A stretch of DNA of 64,000 bases from Branchiostoma lanceolatum (lineage: Eukaryota; Chordata; Leptocardii; Amphioxiformes; Branchiostomatidae), in assembly GCF_035083965.1 (NCBI RefSeq), contig NC_089732.1:10493424-10557423 (forward strand), read 5' to 3'. A program made the translations under genes and the position numbers. Below are positions 1 to 13,400 of this stretch, piece by piece. Every line of letters starts with the position of its first letter. The stretch's first letter is position 1. The notes beneath the pieces are model-generated. The model was not told the DNA's origin. It did no database searches and worked only from the letters and a program-made list of their open reading frames with translations.

Positions 1-105
1 CCAGAGGAGTGTGTGCTAGACAGATACAAGTACATGTACAAACAAATGTACATGTTACTAGCCATGCCCCACCTTTACCCAATCTTTCCTCAATTTATCC
101 AGGAT

Positions 106-312
106 AGGTTAACCTCCATTAACATTAATCCACTAGATTACAAAAATCCACCACGTTGAAAGGCAGTAGGTTTGAGAAATCTCTAGTGCAGCATCCCCAG
201 GTATGCACAGTTTAGATATACAGGAGTGCATTATACTGGGGGACGTTGGGTTGGAGATCTGTTTGGAAGTATCTTTTCAGGGTGGCAGAATTATGTACCC
301 TGGTGGAATAAT
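106..312 (+). repeat. dispersed repeat family A, copy 1
   Basis: TTAACCTCCATTAACATTAA to the CCCTGGTGGAAT end. The same order of motifs (GCAGCATCCC, CAGATCTCCAACCCAACGTC in reverse) recurs inverted at 34301-34500 and 43255-43436, and its left end alone at 8355-8430. Non-coding; about 200 bp. Confidence 0.7.
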
Positions 313-636
313 GTTAGTAGATGTTACAAACATGGAATATGAAGAACTTATAGGAAACTGAATATATGCTACCTAAGCCTTGTAAGGATCTATGTCTATT
401 ACTGTATACTTCTACATGTCTCCCACCACCACTAAAACCACCACTAAACACAAAAACTGCCCAGGGCAGTATTACCCTTTTCTTTCTCAAGACCCTCTGA
501 TTGCTTGACACATTCATCTGTGGAATCTGAACAGGCATACAAGTTTGTTACAAATAGACAAGACTGCATTCAGTTCAAATTAATGTGCTACAAGTCATAG
601 AGTACAGGGGAAAACAATAAGTATCTACATGTAGGG

Positions 637-1004
637 CTGTGTACCTAAACACTGGACCTGAACCGAACTGGACTAAGTCTTGTAAAAACGTCTAGGTTCA
701 AGAAAAAAAAGGAAAAAAATTTAGAAATAAGATCAGACTTCTCTCGCTTATATTCTCCTTTTTGTTCTAAACCAACTTAACCTTCCATAGATCCTGAAAT
801 TTGGTCTGGAAAAAAGACAAAAACATTGCTGTTTTGTGTCTATTGCTGAACTTTTGTGTTAACTATAATTGACTGTATATAATTTTGCTAAAAGGTATTT
901 CTAGCACACATATGCCATGGGTTCAGGTCTGAACTTACAAGTCCGGATCTAAACCTCTGGACATGAATCCGGACCTGAACCTTAACACGAGTTTAGGTAC
1001 ACAG
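637..1004. mobile_element. MITE-like element with TIRs
   Basis: Ends CTGTGTACCTAAAC and, inverted, GTTTAGGTACACAG: a 14-bp match, followed by a looser inverted GGACCTGAACC-type match. Interior contains the repeated TGAACC/CTGGAC pattern. No coding capacity; in the 3' part of the RhoGAP gene. Confidence 0.6.
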
Positions 1005-1323
1005 TACTAGGCCGTTTTCTCCCATTCTGGGTGTGGACTAGTCTGAAGCAAGTGTCCATAATACACTAGGAGCTTGACTATAGAACACATGCAAGGGTAA
1101 CAGTATGGAACGTCACATTGATGGATGGAAAGAAAGACGACAGAATACACAAATGATTACAGTAACACATGCAGGAGGAAGGGATTTTCTATTGTTCATG
1201 AGAGAAGGTCTCATCTAGATGTCAATATTTCATGTACGTCTTCAAGAACTTCTGTTAGGAAGAAGTTCCCACTACAGCAATGATAAACACAAGGGATCTC
1301 GAATGAATAACTATTTTCCTGAC

Positions 1324-1402
1324 CTGTTCTGAAGGGGACTCCACTCTGTCCTGGTTGTGTAGCTGACTCAGCAAGTCGTCCCCACCATTCTCGCTGGATG
1401 CT
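1324..1402 (-). CDS. ARHGAP45: RhoGAP gene exon 25 (tail, last coding exon seen)
   Basis: Acceptor GTTTCTGTAG, donor GTCAGG, phase 2 in and 0 out. Encodes SSENGGDDLLSQLHNQDRVE.. The frame is open through the donor. I found no convincing following exon in positions 1-1320, so the gene continues off the left edge. Confidence 0.72.
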
Positions 1403-4400
1403 CTACAGAAACACAGTCAACATTGCTAGAATTAGTGACCAATCTGTGATGCCCTCTTGTGAGGTTAACAGGAACTGCAGTATTAACCAGCTACATGTAC
1501 AACTAAGTAAAGGTAAATCTAGTTTTATGCATAATGGTAAAAAAGAATGTGCAATAACTGTTACTGATGCTATTTTCTGTACATCTCACAAATACATCTT
1601 AGGTAACAGACATGTCTAAGCAGGTCACTAACACTATGACTCACCTTGGTTTTGTCCCCTGCTCTGACACCTGTTTCTGAGTCCCCCCAGTGTCGCCATC
1701 AATCTGGGGCTCGTCCCCAGGGTTGGAGTCCTTCCTGCTGGCACCCCCCTCCCCTGAGGGGATGACCTCCACTGGTGTGGCGGGGATCTCCTTCGGAGGA
1801 GCCAGCCCTAGGTCTGTCAGGTCCCCAAATATCTCCTACAGCAGAAACAACACATTGTCAACTATCACCTAAAGCAGTATAGACTTTGATCTATTTCAAA
1901 ATAATACAAAATTCAAAATGAGAAAAATGAGAAAATTGTGAGGATATGTCTCGCAATCCCTGATGGCATGAAACCACTCAAAACGCAAATAGAATGCACG
2001 ATTCAGGTTATCAGGCAACAAGGCCGTGCTACCGTGCAGTTATACGACCAAAACTGTGCGATCATAAAACGCTACGAAGATCAGGCTTTTCAGGAAATAT
2101 AAAAGAATACACATTGCTATATCGATAGCAAAAAAATCTGGAGCCAAAACTATATGCGTCTTATTTCCATGCACTACTCAGCGGTATGGTCAATTTAAAT
2201 TCCAAACCAGAGACAAAACAGGTAACAGCCAAGATGTTCTAAATAGTATACTAAACAGTTTTTCCTACCTCTGCATTTGTGATGAGTTGCTCTATTGCAC
2301 GTGTCTGGTGAGGCATGTCAACCAGTGAGGACAGGGTCACATGAGTCTCACTGTACGGGGAAACACACAGACATGTTCATGTTACATGTACATTCAATCA
2401 CAATGCTTACAACACAGTGACAGCCAATGGAAAAAGCCTGAACAAGTAGGAACAAGGTGTGGCCAAAAGCAAATTCCCTATTAGTAAGGACTGCGTTCAT
2501 GGAATTTCTAGAATATTTGCAAAGACGACGCAGTACTATACCGAGCCATCACCAAAAAAGCTTTGGACAAACATACCTTGGTCTGAGAAGAGTTGGTCCA
2601 AAGACAATGCCCAAGTTGCTGGCAGTCATCTTGTTTAAATCCTCATTTTCTGCAACCCTGCATGAGACATAAATTTTTTATAGTAATTTTTAAAATATCT
2701 TGCTTTCACACTTTGAACCACACAATATTTGACAAAACACATCAGAAAATCACATCTGAAAATGAAAAACACTGCTCCTATTTCAAACACTGTACAAGTA
2801 TACTGGTTTGCAGAGGAGATTAGATTTCATGTACTAGATTTCAGAATAATCTTCACGTAAATGTAGGAGGCTTTCAATACTGTGTATACATATAATGACG
2901 TACCTCTTGAGATGGTGCATCAGGAGTGCTGTTGTGTTGAAGTTAGGTTTGGGGAGTTTTCGGACCAGTTCCCTCATGCTGGCTACGGCGGTGTTGTGGG
3001 CACTGGTCAAACTGCTCCCTGTACCCTTTCCACTGGCTACAAGGGTACTCAAGCTACTCTGGCTGTCCTGTGGGAAAAAAAAAGAAAAGTTAGACCAACA
3101 TGACCAAGCCCTCCAAACAATGTAAGCATATGCTTCCGAAATTTAAGCTGTGCTCCAATAAATTTTTCATAGAGATTATCTTGTAGATCTATTCAGGCTC
3201 ATCTCTTTAACATATCAATTCAGAGTTTTGGTATAAAACCTGGTTCTCCAGTTCTTTCCTTAGTCACTGACAAAAGATAGCGGATGCTGTCAGCAACATC
3301 AAACTGTTTCAAAATTTTATCCAGTTTATTGAGGTACTGTCTTTTGGAGTATTAAGACTTGCACATGTACATAATATGTACATGTACGTCTAAAATTTAC
3401 TTTGTCATTCAACTTAAAACGAACTGCAAATCATTCTGACACAAGGCACAAGAGTAGTTGACCAATTTTACATGTACATGTACATGTATATCAAAGTCAA
3501 AGAAATGCATTAGTGCACACCAACACCAAGTGGAAGATACACAAAGTCTTTCAGTGTTGAAGAACCAAGCCAAGCAAGAAGGAAAAAAATAAAACACCAC
3601 TGCACCATACCACCAAACCAAGAGAGAAACAATTATTGTGCAAAGAAACACTGCATATTCATTCTATGTCAACTTTAAATGTGCCAGCAAAATTGTATCA
3701 ATGCACAGAGAATTTAACAAAAAACGTTTGAAAACTGTTAAAGCTTGCTCCTTCTTTTAAGTCCCATATATAGTTTCACCACCAAGCACACAGAACACCT
3801 GCAGCAGCAATGGCTGCAAAAAACAAGTCGTTGGCACATGGTACAACCTTGTTTCTGTCCAGTTCCGTAAGGTTGGGTGTGGATCCCGTCAACAGTACCC
3901 TACTTGACTTGGTACTGAGAAAGTACTCCTGTAACAGTCACACTGGGTCTCAATCACAAGGAGATAGCAAACTAGCTGGGATCTCTTAAATCTAAATGTT
4001 TCCCTAGTTTTTCTTTTACAAAGAGGTAGAGGCCAAATGTGCATGTAAGACTTCTACAATACTGATTAAAGCCCAACTTATGGGAAAATATACGCCCCAT
4101 CTTAAAGTTAAACTGTTCGTGTAGACAGTATAAGAGTAACTTATATCTGAAAACCAGATCTTGGGGTAACAAATCTTTGCCATACTCAAGCTCCTTTACG
4201 TTTGGGACAAAACTTCCAGGGAATTTCCAATACTTAAAATGAGTTTCATTTTGTATTTCCTCTTATCAAAAAAAGACTCTCATTTGTTTTCACATGTGTA
4301 ACTACATGTAGCTCCTGATTTATACAGATTATTTATGGTATAATTTCAACTTATTTCTTTTGTTAAATTTCTTAAGTTTTGATTATGTATAATCTAAACC

Positions 4401-7400
4401 ATACATCTTATAAAGTTTCTGGGGGGAGGCCCACGAAAAGCAATACTAGTATATGTTTCTGCCCCCCCCCCCCGTTTTTTTTCCTGTGTTATCATTTTGT
4501 TTTTAACTGTTTGCATAAATGCAAAAATTAACAATAATACAATATAGTCCTGGGCAGTAATTTTCATCTATCATTTTTAGTGAAAACAGTATAATTACTG
4601 ACTGGAAATTTTTGTGCATGTAAATCCTAAATATCGCACATAAGATTACCTTGGCAGCCTTGACAAACTCAGGGTAGAGTCTGAAGGTGAGGAGTGGTTC
4701 GGGGAGTTGTCTGATGTACAGTTTCAGCACGTTGGCGATGTCATGGGGAGGACAGTTGGACAGGTCCACGAGGTTCGCTGCGTTCTCAAAACTCTGGCAG
4801 AGTCTCTCCACACGCGACTTCACTCCGTTTACTCTGTAGATACCCTGGTGGGAAGGACAATAGATACTTACATACAATGTATAAGCATGAAAACAAACAA
4901 TACTTGAGATTAACTACAGTGAATAAGAAATTATCTAATATCCTTCTGAAGCCACAAATTGAATCGTTTTAATTTCCTATACTTACATGTATTCTCTGTT
5001 TACATAAACTTTTAATGAACAAAAGATAGAAGAAAGTACAAATCAAAGTAGATGTCATTTTTACAACTAACATCAAGGAAATGTGAATGGTTTTCCACCC
5101 AATCTTTTACCTGCCCTGCACTTCAGTAGAAAAGTTGGAAAGATGTTTGTTTTCACAATGAAAAACTATTCATATACATGTAGTTGGAGGCTCTATGAAG
5201 TTAAATAGAGCAGAGATTTACCCAACAAATCCTTCCAAATGAGGGTGACAAGGTGTATCAATATTCCATCATCTAGTGACAGCACTACATGGCAGAGGTA
5301 TGGAAATGTTTAACAAAAAAAGTTTCTCACCTTGACCATGAGTGCCCTGTTGTCTATCTCCTCTATACACGACTCGATAACAAAGGGCACCTGAGTGTGG
5401 GTGTTACAGTGCAGGTGGAAGTCCACTCCAAACAGACTCAGCTTCCCTTGGAGTTTCCTGTGGCCACACTGGATAGCCAGGGTCTCCAGACACTTCTTAT
5501 GGCATGCCAGCATGCACTGGATGGTGGGGAGAGAAGAATATCAGTTAGATCACTCTTCAACAACCGAATGAATGTTATCCCAGCCCAGGTATGACATAAA
5601 GGCATTAATACAACCTTTCTCCATTGATTTCAATCAATGGATTTCTGCAGTGCTCTTACCATATCTTTTGCCAATGTTATTCCAGCTTGGATAGTGGGTT
5701 TATATCAGACGAGTGGGTTTTTATCCTATGATTTGGACCTATTTCGTCGCAAAGAAAGATGGCGTGGCTATGCATAACTTTTGGCCTTCTGTGGATGGCC
5801 AAACATCTCTTGTTTTCCATTTTGGAGTCGTGATTTCTTACTTATGTCAATAGCCGCTTCTTGACTCTTACCTCTTCGCATTCTGCACCGTTGAAATAGA
5901 CGTAGCTGTCGCACTCTCGACACTTGGAGGGCGTACGCAGCTTCCTGAACTGGTGCGTATGCGCCGCCTTCGACAGGACCAGGTTACGGAAGGGTCCAGG
6001 GGAGGCATCCGGGGTCATACCACTGATAAACCCTGATGTAACAGTGGTTAGGTTAGCTGTGATACATAAAACTTTCATTACAATATCTGAGAAAGTTTTA
6101 ATCCTTCCATAGACATCCATGTACCAAAAAAATTTGATATCATGTAGGCAGTAGATAAAACTGGAAGATTTGCATTCCTAGCATATTCGGAAGATACTAC
6201 AAATGTATAAGAAGCTGCTATGCAGTATTCCACAGAAATTCCAGCAAATGAGGCTTACATTTACATGTACATTCAAAGAGCTTTGCTGTCGTTAACACAC
6301 ACAACTGTGATTTGCATAAAGATTTTGATCCCCTAATCAATTACACTGTTTGAAATCAACACAGAAAATAAACTAAAAACCTACTGGAGTCAATGCCAAT
6401 CCCTGGACTCTCCTGCTCATCTAACAGTTCATCTCCCGATGACATTGTTCCCGTGGAGGGAGCGCGAGGAAGTTTCCTTGGTGGATCCCCAGGACTCGCC
6501 GATGGCGAGGGGTCCAGCGACCTGGTACTACTCCCGCTGGCGCTGTCCGTGTCGCTCCCGGGGATGGCCTGGGGGGAGTGCGCCCACGCCTTGATGGGAT
6601 GCGGCGTGCTGTGCTTGTCTATCGGGCTGTCGTCCATCGAGGAACTGAACTCGGCGCTGCCCGCTGACACACTACTTGCTCTTCTTGGTCGCTGCATCTG
6701 GTAGCTGCGAATACAAAATATAACATGTTCAATTTCTTAAATGTTAAACTTACAGACAGTCACTACATTCTACTTGTCTTCAAAGGAAATTTCTTAGTCA
6801 CTTGAAGAGTGCAGCCGTACTACCCTTCTCCTACTGGCACATACATGTATGTTATCTTTGCTGCAAACTTGTATACAGAGCTATCTTTTGCAACAACATT
6901 TTATTACAATGCTTTGAAGTACGTTAAAAATGCTGAAAACCTCCAGAAAAAAAGCTTTTTACACATTAAAAAGCTCCTCAGAATGTCTTCCTGGATATTC
7001 AAAATGCTTTTATCAATGTAGAACGATAATTTGTGACTTTCTGGAATCCAGGAGTGCCAAAAAAGGCTAGACTAGTAGTTGGTGTAATTTATCTACCTTC
7101 TAGATGCTGTGTTTACACTAGGAAGGAATGCTGCCTTGACACATCCATACCATCCTTGACAGGACCTCAGCTTTGCAGTGGTAGCAACTACGTCATATCC
7201 TACTACAGGCTTTATTTCAAATTTGTCTGAAACAAAAATCTAGTCTCCTACCAGCAACAGAAAAACCTGACACATACATGGCAGTATACATGTTTGATAG
7301 CACAACATCATATGTTAGGTTTCAAGAAACTCACCCAGTGTATGGCTCAAACTCGTACACAACATTGTTGTTGAAGTTTGAAGAGGAGGGGGGGAGCCCT

Positions 7401-10400
7401 TTGACAAACTCTCCAAACTGAGTGCCTGGTTCATATAGCTTGGAGCTCTCGCACAGTGTCTGGAACTGCAGGGAGAATGGTTCATGTATCGTAGTAATCC
7501 TAATAACATATTTCATGTACATTACAAGAGTACCCAACGTCACAACTTATGCAAAGACTGTCTTAGAAACTAAAAAAACAACAAGAAATCCTTTTGTACA
7601 CATACATGTAGTCAACAAATCTTTAACATGACAAGACCAACAAAAGGCTATATAAAGAAAACCTTTCATAGAAAATTATCTGGCTGCCAAAGCAACATAC
7701 AAAAACGTACATGTAATACAACAAAGAAAAACGTATCTACTACTACTTGTCTACAACTTCCCTTAGCTCCAGCACTACATGTTATCAGACATCTCGGCAC
7801 TGTACGGTTTGGGCCAATGTTGGATTTACAAGAAAGAAAATATAAGCGTCTTTACCTGTACAGGGCTAGGTGCTGCCATAGTATGCTGCATCTGGAAGTA
7901 TCCCACTGTCACCTGAAACGATAGAGGGGGAAAAACTATGATTGCCTTACACAGAAATAACGGGGAAAACACAGCCTTGATACCTTTTCAGAGAATGCCT
8001 ATCATCTTTATTTTTCATGGACAAGGAGTACTGTAGTCTCCTATGCAGGCTGAAAATATGATTTCTTGGAGGCTAGACAAAGCGGAGGAGTGTTGGTAAA
8101 ACAGGATACAGGAAGTCTTTGATTATTGATTGAAAGGCAAAATGGTCTGATCTGTGTCAAGTACAAAATGCCAACTCACAGCCTTCATGGTTTGGTCACA
8201 CTGGTAGATGAGTTCCCTCAGTCCCGACAGGACCTGAGCTTTCATCTGTTCCAAGGCCTGTTGTCTGTTGTTGGCCTCCACCACACAGGCCTTGTACGTA
8301 GTCTCTGCTTCCTCTGCCTGGAGAACACATGTTCACAACACTTCATAAAACTGCACATTGGATTAACCTCTATTAACATTAATCCGCCGGGTCACATAAA
8401 TCCACAACTTTGAAAAACAGCAACAAGTCCCTTAATGCTTAGGTCGCAATTGTAAAAAGGGGCCCTATAGCTATCAGTTCAACGGCTCTTTCTTTTTTTT
8501 CATTTTCAGGCATTACCCCTACGTGGCCCTGTGGGGCACCCTGCAGCCACCAGGCTATTTTTTGGCATGGCCGGGGCCCTGGAAGTTTTTAACACGGAGT
8601 TAAAATCAAAGCAGGACCTGGTAACAAATACACACTGTGAGCGAATTGTGAGAACACCAGAAGGTACCCTTTCGGTGTCCAGCAGTCCTCTGGGACAAAT
8701 GTAATAAGTCATCTGAAGAGCCCTACCTTGTGTAGACAGTCCTCTTCTATCTTTCTCTTCTTGTCCAGTTTGGTGCCCCCTCCTGTGCTCTTGGTGCCCA
8801 GACTGGGTGTACTGATACTACTGTTGATGGTCTCTGTCTCAGCCTTTGCTGCAGACTCCTTAGCCTTCTCATACTCCTGTTGTCGCATCACGTACTGCTG
8901 ACGAGACTTTCTCAGGTTGGACAAGGAGTCATGCTGAGGAGAACAAATCAAAGGAATGAAAAACATTTAGTATGTAAAAATGTGCAGGCAAGAAACATTT
9001 ACCATGAAATGCAAAGAAGATGTAGCATGTTAACAAACATGACAATATAAAGTAGTCTTCGATATTGAATGATATTGAAACTTGAAGTTTCGCTGCAGTA
9101 TGATTACAAGACCCTAGGGGGCCCAAAATCAAATCATTTCGATGTCTCATGAAGACCTACCCCTAAACTGAATATAAGGCAATCCACCTAGGCATTCTTG
9201 AGTTATCTTGTTCAAACACACACACACAGACAGGCATGCACACCAACTCACACACACACGAAAACATAACCTTCTTGGCATAGGTAACTATCTCTAATTC
9301 TACTTAAGACTAAAACTTACCAATCTCTTCCTCTCGTGCTGCCACTGGTCCTTAAACTCCTTTCTTCTTCTCTCATGGTCGTTTCTCCTCATGGTGAGAG
9401 GCTGTATGTGTGATAACACATAGAAACATGTCTGTTATGCCATGCAACTTCATTGTATGGCTACAAGATTAGCTCCCATATACATGTTTTGACAAAGCGA
9501 GAGTTAGAACACAGAATGCGCTCCCTTTCTTCTAACATTCTTGAAAGATTTCCATCACATGAAATGTGGTAACAAATGTTAGCTAAAGGTTTGATGAAGT
9601 TTAAAGTTTATTACATCTATAAAAAAAGAGCCCCCCACTTCCCGGCTTACATGTAAATGAACCTCCATAAAATGGAGCAGGGTGAGAATCCAATAGTTTG
9701 CAGTATTTTTGAGTTCACAGTTCAAATAAAAGTAGGAACACACCAGAAATGCACATGCCCCAATTATTTCAACAATTTAGCGTCTACCAACTTACCTCCA
9801 CAAACTTGTGTCCCTGTAGTAAGGTACATGTAGCCTGGCATGTGTTGTAATGTTCTATGTCCTGCAACAGTCAACAATAGACATTATTTTCCTCATGACA
9901 AGACAAAAATGTTGGGTCATCTAGAAATTGCACAAATCTCAAAGTGCCACAAAATTGGAAAAGTAATTAAATTGACCAAATACCTGATCTAATGCTGTAC
10001 AATATATCGACTGGAACGGTAGAAAACTCTGTGGACGAAAACAGGAAAAGTCACATTTAATAATGAAGTTTTGTTCTACTATAAACAGCTAATCTGAACT
10101 GATTACAAGCAGATTTGAAAGGAAACACAGTGACTGAGAAGATACATGTATATGTGGAATACTCACATCTTCAGTGATGACTGATCTTGTGTTCTGTGCA
10201 AGCTTGGCTATGCTCTTTGCATATTCCATTTCTGAAAGAAGCAAATGATGATTCAATAATTATGTAACTCAATAAGCTACAAAGTAAACATTTAGTTTTG
10301 ACATAAACAACAATCATGAAGCAATAAATTTATAACTATGTGTACAACAGAATTATTAAAACCACAACTAAAAACTCCTTATTTGGAAGGATATACTGAA

Positions 10401-13400
10401 GACTGAACTCTCGGAAATGACACGTTTATGTCTGTGGAATTCCTAACAGTCCAAATTGAGACTACTTCCAACTGCTCACATATACACTGCACATAATGCA
10501 GTCTTGGCTTCAGATCAACAATGGCTGAAATGATGTAACCCTTAAAGGAAACAGATCCTCAAAGAGCCTATCAACAGAGGCTTACAAACAGATGTCTGTC
10601 TGGGAGTAAATCTAACATAGTTGACTTTGGGTAGGATCCAAGAGACCTTTGGTCCACTCCAGAAGTGACAATCCCCAAAGTAAAAGCCAAGGATTTATCA
10701 GGGTGACAACCAAGTGATAAACCACACCACCACTGGATCTAAGTGCTTCTGTTTCTTGATCGGTTAGAAAGTCAAGGTACTTTGAGGGGCGTAATTGTGC
10801 AAATGCAACCTTGCTGGCTATATCTAAACTTATGAAAAAAGGTCGGAAAGTTAACTTTTGTCGATCATATAAGCATCTTTGTTTTGGTGACTCACTTACA
10901 TCATCAGCTCTACAGTGCTCGTCACATATAAATGATTATTACAAATGAGGTTCCATCATTATGAGAAATTAAGATTCATTTTTCTTTCTTCAAACTTTCC
11001 TATGATATACAATACAGTACAATTGATAGACTAACAATCTAGATTTGATTGACCAAAGTGTATGTTTTACAACTTCTTTCGATATGTTTATTTTCATAAA
11101 AAAGGATTTTACATCTATCAAAAATGAACTGGCTTTCAAAATCCAGTCCAGCTGCAACATGTCATTGTTGTTCCTGCTGACCCAACACTGGCCTGGTCCC
11201 AAGAAAGTACTTTACTCACCACTGGATGTCACTTAGGATTGTTGGTGTGGCCCACATTGCCTTATCAACCTGACAAACATCGAGCTAGATACATACAGGG
11301 GGAGCTACAAATCTGTCTGAAGCTTCCAAAGGTGAGAGCTGATCAGATGCTAGAGAATTTAGTAACTTTCTATGCCATACATGTACTGTAGGCAGTGTAA
11401 TATAATGTATACAAGGCTTTCAGTATTTAACAGTCTTTTTTTTCTGGAGATTGCAAGGGGGAGTATTGCAACCCACCTCCCACGATGTGGAGTTTGAGAG
11501 AATTAAAAATGGGGCATTTTATAGAGGAACTGTTCCCCAGGGTATGGGGGAGCATAGTCAGGGCATGGGGGCGTAGTGCCCCTGTAACCCTCTTTAGAAG
11601 AAGCCCTGATAGTATTTGCAAACCCGAAATATAACTATACGCTTATAAAAGGTTATATTCAATACTCGTCTCCAGCTCTGAATCCTAATAGTTTGATGGA
11701 GCAAGGTTCTGTGTTGAGGGATTGTTCTGGGGGATGCTCTCCTAGGATTTGAAATTTCAAACCTCTGAAACACTGTTTCACACATTTTGAGTAACAAATA
11801 GTTCAATGGTTTCAATTCTAATGTTGTGGTAGTTTTGCTCACACTGCTGGTAACCTCATGAAAATGTCAAGAAGTCTTGATTTTTGTCCATCAATGGTTT
11901 AAATTCTTTTCATTCAAAGCAGCAAAATTCTGTCCTGGGACAGAAGGGCAGAGACTGGAGAGAGCCATGGTAACATACATACATATCATATAGGATGAGA
12001 GAGGCACTACCTATGATACTACCAAGATAGCTAAAGTCACTTGGTAGTATCATGACAATGACAAGTTGCAAAAATATATTTATATATATGAGGGTCTGCA
12101 TGCTCTTTTCCATAAAGCATAGGCAGCCTATTCTTATTTCCTGTGATTCGAATAGAAAGCTGTCTTATAGACATAATACGTAGGGAGGCGATACAATTTT
12201 GAGATTATCTTCCTTAATTTTAGCGCAACATGCAGGGGGTACTTCTGAATTCAGCATTAAGTGTTGCCTGGGCCTCCATGTAGACCATCATATATACGAA
12301 TTGTGTGTGACAATGATTTTTCCCCAGTATTTTCCCCTCATTTTCTCCATATGTCCTTGCTCACCTAAGCTGGCTTTTTTCTCCACATAAGTGATGATGT
12401 CCTTGGCATATTTGGACCAGGCCTTGCAGCGCTGGAGGGCGAGGTCCACCCCTGACTCCAGCCTCAGGAGGGTGTTGTCAATCTCCTCCGCAGGTAACGC
12501 CCCTACACAGGACAAAACATCACGGGTCACGCACAAGGTACAAGATCTAAAAGCTAGATAAATACAATCAAACCTCCTTCCCTACACAGGACAAAACATC
12601 ACAGTCACACATATGTTACATGATCTAAAACTTAAAGATTGCTAGTGAATGTGCTAACTATTATAGATCCATGTACATGTACAGTCAAACATCATCCCCT
12701 ACACAGGACAAAACATCAAATGATTCTTCAAGTAGCTGGTAGTGTAATGTGGCTGGGCTCGCATTTTTTGGCCAAGCACACCGGGTCACCCCTACTCTTC
12801 TTGATAAGTGTGTTGGGTTCTTTTAAATGCAGGGGTTTGATGCTTGAGACGTAAACCTGAAGCTACCTCATATAATGTATACAGGGCCATCGGCTTTACG
12901 TCACCATCCGAAATGACGAATGCAATCCCCTTCAACATGTCCAAGCTTGGGTCAAACCTGTACAAGTGACCATTTCTATTTCTATTTCTTGAAAAGGAAG
13001 TGGCCAATGGGACCAATGGGACCACTTTTTGCTGATGATTTTTCCCATTGATACAAGAATCCTAGGCCTGTCTATAATGACAGTCTGTCCACATAAACCA
13101 GATTTTGTCGGTTCCCTGAATTGTCTTCCTGCTCAAGTTTGACTGCTCCTTCATAAATCACTAACTGTTTTGTCAGTATCAAAAACTTAAAAGCTTCTTT
13201 GTAATGGAGAAAAGGTCAACAGGACAACATCTTTGTTTTGATTTGTCAATCAGTCGACATTTGCACATTTCTTCAATGCTGACCAAGTAAAACAAAAACA
13301 AAAGGGTCTTTGAGACTACTGAGTATTTCAGTGCTTCAGGCTAAAAACCTAAACATAGACCACACAGCTGCCACAAACATGGGACTGACGTAGTATGTAA

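Noticed and set aside
6381..6384. Donor AG|GTTTTT for RhoGAP exon 16
   Set aside because: Gives phase 2, which no acceptor of exon 17 matches; A|GTAGGT gives phase 1 and fits.
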